A DNA stretch of 64,000 nucleotides, taken from assembly GCA_050260775.1 (NCBI GenBank), contig JBLNCP010000006.1:1-64000 (forward strand), read 5' to 3'. The notes beneath the pieces were generated by a model. It had not been told where the DNA came from, searched no databases, and saw only the letters and a program-made list of their open reading frames with translations. Positions 59,287 to 64,000 of the stretch are shown piece by piece; within the stretch, counting starts at the first letter, position 1, and each line of letters begins with the position of its first letter. Origin of the DNA: CALABS01 sp050260775 (GTDB taxonomy: Bacteria > Pseudomonadota > Alphaproteobacteria > Rhodospirillales > Magnetospirillaceae). The position numbers and the translations under genes are program-made.

Positions 59287-59841
59287 TCAGCCGATCCGGA
59301 TGGTGGTGTCGCTCGTGAACGCATAGGGCGGCACGCCCAGGTTCAGCGGAGCGGGGCCCTTGCGGATGCGGCCCGACGTGTCGTAGTGCGAGCCGTGGCA
59401 GGGGCAGAACCAGCCGCCGAAATCGCCACGGGGGTCGGCGGGCTTCTGGCCCAGCGGCACGCAGCCCAGGTGCGTGCACACGCCGATCAGGATCAACCAC
59501 TCCGCCTTCTGGACGCGCTCGGCGTCCTTCTGGGTGTCGCGCAGGTCGGCGCCGTCATCCTTGGCGGCGGCGGCGATCTCTTCGGGCGTGCGGTGGCGCA
59601 CGAAGACCGGCTTGCCTTGCCAGACGACGGTCACGGCCTGACCCGGCTGGATGGACGAAATGTCGACGTCGGTGGTGGAAAGCGCCAGCGTGTCGGCGGC
59701 CGGGTTCATGCTGTGCACGAACGGCCACAGGGCAGCACCCGTACCAGCCACGCCCATGGCGACACTGGTATACAGCAGGAAATCCCGCCGGGACTGCCCG
59801 TCATACGACGACGGCTGGGCAGTGGTTGCCGAATCAGCCAT
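59287..59841 (-). CDS. petA: Ubiquinol-cytochrome c reductase iron-sulfur (Rieske) subunit
   Basis: PetA holds the 2Fe-2S centre that takes electrons from ubiquinol. The 184-residue protein has a twin-arginine anchor SRRDFLLYTSVAMGVAG (about residues 17-34) and the cluster motifs CTHLGCVP and CPCHGSHYD with paired cysteine and histidine ligands. It is the first gene of petABC. A perfect TTGACA lies at 59916-59911 on the minus strand upstream, but no matching -10 is clear. Confidence 0.98.
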   Translation of the reverse strand: MADSATTAQPSSYDGQSRRDFLLYTSVAMGVAGTGAALWPFVHSMNPAADTLALSTTDVDISSIQPGQAVTVVWQGKPVFVRHRTPEEIAAAAKDDGADLRDTQKDAERVQKAEWLILIGVCTHLGCVPLGQKPADPRGDFGGWFCPCHGSHYDTSGRIRKGPAPLNLGVPPYAFTSDTTIRIG

Positions 59842-59989
59842 GACTTAACCTCTTGTTGGCCCGCGGAAGCGGCCCTATTAACCACATCGGCAAGCCCGAT
59901 TCAACAGGCGTGTCAAACCTTGATTAAGTTATTCTAATTTAATCGCCGACCCCCCTCCCGCCCGTTAGGGTGACTCCTTGGACCAAGGG

Positions 59990-60454
59990 ATGGATTTGCC
60001 TCGACTTGCGTTATACCAGCCGGATATTCCGCAGAACGCCGGGGCTTTGCTGCGCCTCGCCGCCTGCTTCGGAATGGCCATGGACGTCATCGAGCCGTGC
60101 GGCTTCCTGTGGGATGAGCGGCGCATGCGCCGCGCCGGCATGGATTACGCCGAGCGGGTGGCGGTGACCCGCCACTGCTCGTGGTCGGCCTTCGATACCA
60201 CCCGGCGGAAGGAGTCGCGCCGCCTCGTCTTGCTCACTACACGGGGTGGGGAGCGCCTCGACCGCTTTTCCTTCGCCCGCGGCGACGTCATCATGGTCGG
60301 GCGCGAGAGCGCGGGTGTGCCCGACGAGGTCGCCCAGGCGGCGGAGGCCCGCGTCGTCATCCCCATGGTCGCGGGCGAGCGCTCGCTGAACGTGGCCATG
60401 GCGGCGGCCATGGCGGCGTGGGAGGCGATGCGTCAGATTGGAGGGATTGAATGA
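59990..60454 (+). CDS. trmL: tRNA (cytidine(34)-2'-O)-methyltransferase
   Basis: TrmL methylates the wobble base of tRNA-Leu(CAA/UAA). The 154-residue SPOUT enzyme has the knot motifs LALYQPDIPQNAGALLRLAA, RRAGMDYAERV, GRESAGVPDEV and the closing IPMVAGERSLNVAMAAAMA. The ATG at 59990 gives the family start; a TTG at 59978 in frame would add four residues. It is divergent from petA and overlaps the next methyltransferase by ATGA. Its target tRNA-Leu(CAA) is in this window at 18034. Confidence 0.95.
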   Translation: MDLPRLALYQPDIPQNAGALLRLAACFGMAMDVIEPCGFLWDERRMRRAGMDYAERVAVTRHCSWSAFDTTRRKESRRLVLLTTRGGERLDRFSFARGDVIMVGRESAGVPDEVAQAAEARVVIPMVAGERSLNVAMAAAMAAWEAMRQIGGIE

Positions 60455-61140
60455 GCATGTTCGAGGCTGAGCGCGCCCAGGCCTATGACAACCGCATGCG
60501 CGCGGCCATCCCCGGCTACGAGGCGCTGCACCAGCTGGCCTGCGGCATGGTCGCCGAGGAGACCGGCGGCCAGGGCCGCGTCCTGGTGGTGGGCGCCGGC
60601 ACCGGCGCCGAATGCGTGGCGCTGGCGGAAGCCTGCCCGGGGGTGAGCGTCGTCGGGGCCGACCCGGCCGAGGACATGCTGGAGATGGCCCGGCACAAGA
60701 TCGAGGCCCATGGCCTGGCCGCGCGCATCCATCTCCACCCCACCTACGTCGCCGATCTGCCGCGGATGGCGCCGTTCGATGCCGCCACCCTGCTGCTGGT
60801 GATGCACTTCCTGCCCGACGACGGCGCCAAGCAGGCGCTGCTCTCCGACATCGCCGCGCGGCTCAATCCGGGGGCGCCGCTGATCCTGGCCGACCTGTTC
60901 GGCCCCGCGTGGGAGGATCCCTGGCAGGCGGAGCTGCGGGCGTTCTGGGGTCATCTCCAGCGCGCCGCCGGCATTCCTGCCGAGGACGTGGCGAAGGGCT
61001 TCACCCGCGTCGACAAGTCGATCCACCCGGTGACCGAGGCGCGGCTGGCCGAGTTGTGCGCCGCCGCCGGCTTCGAGGCCCCCAAGCCCTTCTTCCGCGC
61101 CCTCTGCTTCGGTGGCTGGCTGCTGCGCCGGCGCGCCTGA
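60451..61140 (+). CDS. Class I SAM-dependent methyltransferase
   Basis: A 229-residue Rossmann methyltransferase with SAM motif LVVGAGTGAECVALA, the acidic VVGADPAEDMLEMA and DAATLLLVMHFLPDD. Substrate is not recognised. The ATG overlaps the trmL stop, so expression is coupled, and it ends four bases before the convergent glycosyltransferase. It may be a small-molecule or tRNA-related methyltransferase; no closer call is possible. Confidence 0.85.
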   Translation: MSMFEAERAQAYDNRMRAAIPGYEALHQLACGMVAEETGGQGRVLVVGAGTGAECVALAEACPGVSVVGADPAEDMLEMARHKIEAHGLAARIHLHPTYVADLPRMAPFDAATLLLVMHFLPDDGAKQALLSDIAARLNPGAPLILADLFGPAWEDPWQAELRAFWGHLQRAAGIPAEDVAKGFTRVDKSIHPVTEARLAELCAAAGFEAPKPFFRALCFGGWLLRRRA

Positions 61141-61143
61141 GGC

Positions 61144-62409
61144 CTAACGAAACAATCCCTCGATGGCCTCGGCGGCGCGGACGGCGCCCGTCTCGGCCGC
61201 GACCTGGGCCCCGATCTCGGCGCAGCGGCGGGCGATGGCCCCGTCGGCCAGCACGGTGCCGAGGGCGGCGGTCAGCCGATCAGTGCTCAGGCGCTGGCGC
61301 AGCACGGTCCGGCCCACCCCCAGCCACTGGCAGCGCGCCGCGTTGTCCGGCTGGTCGTATGCAAAGGGCACCACCACCATCGGGCGGCCGGAGCGCAGAG
61401 CCTCGGCGGTCGTCCCCATGCCGCCCTGGTGGACGATGGCGGCGCAACGCGGCATCAGCCGCGCATAAGACGCGTACTCGGCCGTGAAACAACTTTCCGG
61501 CAGCGCGGCGGGCATGGTGTTGGGCCGTCCCACCAGCAGGGCGCGGCGGCCCAGCCGACCGGCCGCCTCCACCGCCATGCGCCAGAACGGGCCGGCGACC
61601 CAGGTGGCCGAAGACCCCAGGGTGAACAGGATGGGCGGCTCTCCGGCGGCCAAGAAGCGCTCGATGCCGTCGTCGAGCACCGGCTCGGCGGTGGTGGCGA
61701 ACGGGAAGCCGGTAAGCTCGGCCTTGGCGGGAAGGCCCTTGCGGGTGCGCAGCAGCAGCGGCGAGAACAGGCCGAGCGGCAAATACGGCGAATGCTGGCC
61801 CTCGAACATGGGGTGGCCGCGATGGGACAGGCCGAGTTCGTCGCGCAGGGCGACGATGGGCCCGATCCAGCCGGCGGTCGTCTTCTTGACCAGGGACAGG
61901 AAGCCGCGGGTCATTGCCGGATGCAGGGCCAGGATGGGGCGGATCCACGGCAGCAGGTCCACCTCGGGCGGGTCGGTGTCCTGCCAGTAGCCTTGCGGCT
62001 GCAGCATCAGCGAGGCCCAGGGCGTGCCGGTCTTCTCGGCGAACAGGGCCGCCGCCGGAGTGATCATGTGGCTGACCACCGCGTCCACCCCGCCCAGCGT
62101 GGCCGCGGCCGCTCCGAGGGCGGCGTACTGGCCGCGGACCGCCGGCGACAGGACCTCCGAGAACAGGAAGCGGGGGCCGGTCTTGGGGTCCATCAGACGC
62201 GCCACGAAGCCTTCGGCATCCTCGATCGCCAGCGACGGCGGCAGCGGATGGAAGGGCAGGTCGAGCGCCGCGGCGTAGTCGGCGTACAGGTCGAGGGTGG
62301 CGAGGACGACGCGATGGCCGCGATCCTGCAGGGCGCGGGCGACCCGCAGCACCGGGTTGAGGTCGCCGAGCGATCCCCAGGTGGCAAGAAGGATCCGGCC
62401 GCTGCGCAT
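61144..62409 (-). CDS. GT1-type glycosyltransferase (MGT/UGT-like)
   Basis: A 421-residue glycosyltransferase of the UDP-glucuronosyl/macrolide type. It has the N-terminal nucleotide-sugar fold with RILLATWGSLGDLNPVLRVA and the C-terminal donor site ILFTLGSSATWVAG and CAAIVHQGGMGTTAEALRSG with PMVVVPFAYDQPDNAA. Acceptor is unknown; relatives act on lipids, sterols or rhamnolipids. Its gene context (two methyltransferases before it on the other strand) does not help. Confidence 0.88.
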   Translation of the reverse strand: MRSGRILLATWGSLGDLNPVLRVARALQDRGHRVVLATLDLYADYAAALDLPFHPLPPSLAIEDAEGFVARLMDPKTGPRFLFSEVLSPAVRGQYAALGAAAATLGGVDAVVSHMITPAAALFAEKTGTPWASLMLQPQGYWQDTDPPEVDLLPWIRPILALHPAMTRGFLSLVKKTTAGWIGPIVALRDELGLSHRGHPMFEGQHSPYLPLGLFSPLLLRTRKGLPAKAELTGFPFATTAEPVLDDGIERFLAAGEPPILFTLGSSATWVAGPFWRMAVEAAGRLGRRALLVGRPNTMPAALPESCFTAEYASYARLMPRCAAIVHQGGMGTTAEALRSGRPMVVVPFAYDQPDNAARCQWLGVGRTVLRQRLSTDRLTAALGTVLADGAIARRCAEIGAQVAAETGAVRAAEAIEGLFR

Positions 62410-62657
62410 GCTCGCCTCCCGATGGTGGTCGGCTGCGGACGTTACTCCCGCTCGGGTGCTTGGTCTACGACGGTTTGGCGTCTATGACGGCGGCGGCGGC
62501 CCGCCCGGGCGGTGGTGCGGCCGGTGGGTGACGATCCACCCGCCGAGAAAGGCGTTCAGCAGCCGCAATGCGGCAAGCGGCCCAGCGCGAGTATTTGGGC
62601 AACATCAGTCCCCCGTCGGCAGGGAACAGGTGGAGGCGATCAGCGGCGCTCGCCCGG
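62410..62657. other. Intergenic region without recognised content
   Basis: A 248-base gap between the diguanylate cyclase and the glycosyltransferase. It must hold the glycosyltransferase promoter (leftward). I see no gene, hairpin of note or repeat here. Confidence 0.5.
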
Positions 62658-63536
62658 TCACTCGGCGACGACCACCCGGTTGCGGCCGTTGCGCTTGCCG
62701 TCGTAGAGGGCGCGGTCAGCCAGTTCGACCGTGTCCTCGACCGACAGGTCGACCCGCATCTGCGACACGCCCAGGGTGGCAGTGACCGGGATGGGGCGGC
62801 CGTCGTCGGTGGTGATGGCCAAGGCCTCGATATCGCGACGGATGCGCTCGCACACCGTGACGCCGGTGGTGAGGTCGGCGCCGGGCAGGCACAGCAGGAA
62901 TTCCTCGCCGCCGTAGCGGTAGACCACGTCGTAGGGGCGGACGGCGGCGCCCAGCAGGTTGGCGACGGCGCGCAGCACCTTGTCGCCCTGGGCGTGGCCG
63001 AAGCTGTCGTTGATCTTCTTGAAGTGGTCGATGTCGACCAGCGCGATGCCGCAGGGCTGGCGCAGCCGGATGGTGCGGTCGCGCTCCTTCATCAGCTGGG
63101 TGCGCATGGAGTGGCGGTTGGCGAGGCCGGTCAGGGGGTCGACGGTCGCCAGCACCTTCCAGGCCTCGCGCTCCACCGTCTGGGCGGCGGCGCCGAAGGT
63201 GATCAGCGACTGCATCAGGGCTTCGTAATCCGACGTGGTCACCTTGGCCTCGGCGGCGCGGGCGGCGATCTCCTCGGCGCGGGCATGGATCTCGTCGTGC
63301 AGCGCCTTCAATTCACCGAACCCATCGAATTGGCTGAACAGCCCCGCCGAGCGGGCGCACCAGTGGTCGAAGGGGCAGGCGGCGGCCTCCGGGGCGGGCG
63401 GGATGGTCCCGTCTTGCGGGCTGACCACCGCCGTGTACCAGCGCTGGAGCCAGTCGAAATGGGCGGCAAGCGCGTGCTGGAAGCTGGTCAGGTGGGCAAA
63501 GACGTCCTCAGGTTTGACTTGCGGCTGAGGCTCCAT
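62658..63536 (-). CDS. Zinc-sensing CZB-GGDEF diguanylate cyclase
   Basis: Makes cyclic di-GMP. The 292-residue soluble protein has an N-terminal CZB domain with ligands His26, Cys54 (ACPFDHWC), His80 and His84 (LHDEIHAR), closely matching the zinc site of E. coli DgcZ (His22, Cys52, His79, His83). The C-terminal GGDEF domain (about 130-292) has DPLTGLANRHS, VDIDHFKKINDSFGHAQGD and the active GGEEF at 209-213, with an intact RxxD inhibitory site five residues before. Zinc probably inhibits activity, as in DgcZ (known for that enzyme, inferred here). Confidence 0.92.
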   Translation of the reverse strand: MEPQPQVKPEDVFAHLTSFQHALAAHFDWLQRWYTAVVSPQDGTIPPAPEAAACPFDHWCARSAGLFSQFDGFGELKALHDEIHARAEEIAARAAEAKVTTSDYEALMQSLITFGAAAQTVEREAWKVLATVDPLTGLANRHSMRTQLMKERDRTIRLRQPCGIALVDIDHFKKINDSFGHAQGDKVLRAVANLLGAAVRPYDVVYRYGGEEFLLCLPGADLTTGVTVCERIRRDIEALAITTDDGRPIPVTATLGVSQMRVDLSVEDTVELADRALYDGKRNGRNRVVVAE

Positions 63537-63604
63537 CGATCTTCTCCGGTTGACTGCCGTGTGACTGTGCCAGAGTGCTCCAGCGGAGTCATGAAGAAGA
63601 TCAG

Positions 63605-63632
63605 GCCTGTGCGCAAAGAAATGCGCACAGGC
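63605..63632 (-). terminator. Candidate terminator of the M16 peptidase gene
   Basis: GCCTGTGCGCA (63605-63615) and TGCGCACAGGC (63622-63632) form a perfect 11-bp stem around AAGAAA. Read on the minus strand it lies 22 bases after the peptidase stop and is followed by CTGATCTTCTTC, with some T richness. Confidence 0.65.
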
Positions 63633-63654
63633 GAATACTTAAATATATTGTGAA

Positions 63655-64000
63655 CTAAAGCTTCACCCGCTCCGCGATCCGCTCGTAACTCTCGACGTTG
63701 CCGAGCGGGCCGATGGCCGAGACGGTCGGGGTGGTGGCGAACAGGCGGCGGGCCACGCGCACGATGTCCTCGGGGCCGACCGCATCGATCTTCTCGATCA
63801 CCTCCGCCACCGGCACCGGCCGGTTGTAGACCAGGATCTGGCGCGCCAGCTGCTCGCAGCGGGCGCTGGTGCTTTCCAGGCTCATCAGGATCGAGGCCTT
63901 GAGCTGGGCGCGGGCCCGCTGCAGCTCGTCCGCGTCGACGCCGGCGGTGATCTTGACGATCTCGTCGCACATGACCGGGATCAGCTCGGCGACCTCGTCC
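63655..64000 (-). CDS. M16 family peptidase, C-terminal part (truncated by window)
   Basis: The last ~115 residues of an M16B-type metallopeptidase (PqqL/processing peptidase-like). They include AQLKASILMSLESTSARCEQ, LARQILVYNRPV and RVARRLFATTPTVSAIGPLG, which are typical of the C-terminal lobe. The zinc site (HxxEH) would lie outside the window. The frame stays open to base 64000, so the gene's start is missing. Confidence 0.88.
   Translation of the reverse strand, partial: DEVAELIPVMCDEIVKITAGVDADELQRARAQLKASILMSLESTSARCEQLARQILVYNRPVPVAEVIEKIDAVGPEDIVRVARRLFATTPTVSAIGPLGNVESYERIAERVKL

Overview
The window is a high-GC chromosomal segment of an alphaproteobacterium, most likely order Rhodospirillales and close to Magnetospirillum or its relatives. 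This rests on gene content and order (rpmH-rnpA-yidD-yidC-engB-argB, ccoNOQP-ccoGHIS beside an FNR-type regulator, petABC, an ATP12-family chaperone, pccA/pccB); the genus is an inference. Almost every base is in housekeeping or respiratory genes with tight, often overlapping operons. There is no prophage, insertion sequence, CRISPR array or integrase. The first ~80 bases are near-pure C and look like an assembly or sequencing artefact at a contig end.

Layout. (1) 0.15-4.6 kb, minus strand: rpmH, rnpA, yidD, yidC, engB, argB and a DUF559 protein in one operon behind a clear sigma-70 promoter. (2) 4.7-7.2 kb: a trans-aconitate methyltransferase, a cysteine-cluster protein and the rRNA methyltransferase RlmI. 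(3) 7.3-16.2 kb, plus strand: the complete cbb3 oxidase locus. ccoNOQP encode the oxidase, ccoG/H/I/S the copper and assembly factors, and the last gene is an FNR-like oxygen sensor. A perfect FNR box lies in front of ccoN, so the locus carries its own likely regulator. (4) 16.3-18.1 kb: panB, panC and tRNA-Leu(CAA). (5) 18.2-22.8 kb: a periplasmic binding protein and two orphan sensor histidine kinases. (6) 23-27 kb: an acetate/succinate CoA-transferase, a PsiE-like membrane protein, a GDCCVxC-like small protein and guaA. (7) 27.2-31.4 kb: a lipoprotein, a secreted protein, a Deg-type protease, rarA and crcB. (8) 31.6-36.8 kb: propionyl-CoA carboxylase (pccB-pccA), then a tiny winged-helix-like protein with a DUF4118-type kinase. 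(9) 36.8-42.4 kb: ATP12, AsmA, a HAD phosphatase, a secreted protein and RluC. (10) 42.5-45.2 kb: acylphosphatase, a Tat-exported GH1 glycosidase, a lone Xre/MbcA/ParS-type protein and a 100-bp tandem duplication. (11) 45.2-49.1 kb: thiC with a TPP riboswitch, then an exosortase-EpsI fusion translationally coupled to a single small PEP-CTERM protein. (12) 49.2-53.7 kb: glgX, a MarC protein and a cytoplasmic CZB chemoreceptor. (13) 53.8-57 kb: mtnA and mtnP (methionine salvage) with two unknown genes between them. (14) 57.2-59.8 kb: petABC (cytochrome bc1). (15) 60-64 kb: trmL, a methyltransferase, a glycosyltransferase, a CZB-GGDEF diguanylate cyclase and the 3' end of an M16 peptidase.

Functionally the window is a microaerobic respiration segment: bc1 complex and cbb3 oxidase with its oxygen regulator, surrounded by cofactor synthesis (pantothenate, thiamine, GMP), C2/C3 acyl-CoA metabolism and signalling proteins. 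The observations most worth following are the self-contained exosortase/PEP-CTERM pair, the lone MbcA/ParS-like protein without a RES toxin, the two zinc-binding CZB signalling proteins, the FNR-cbb3 circuit, and a possible hairpin over the panB ribosome binding site.
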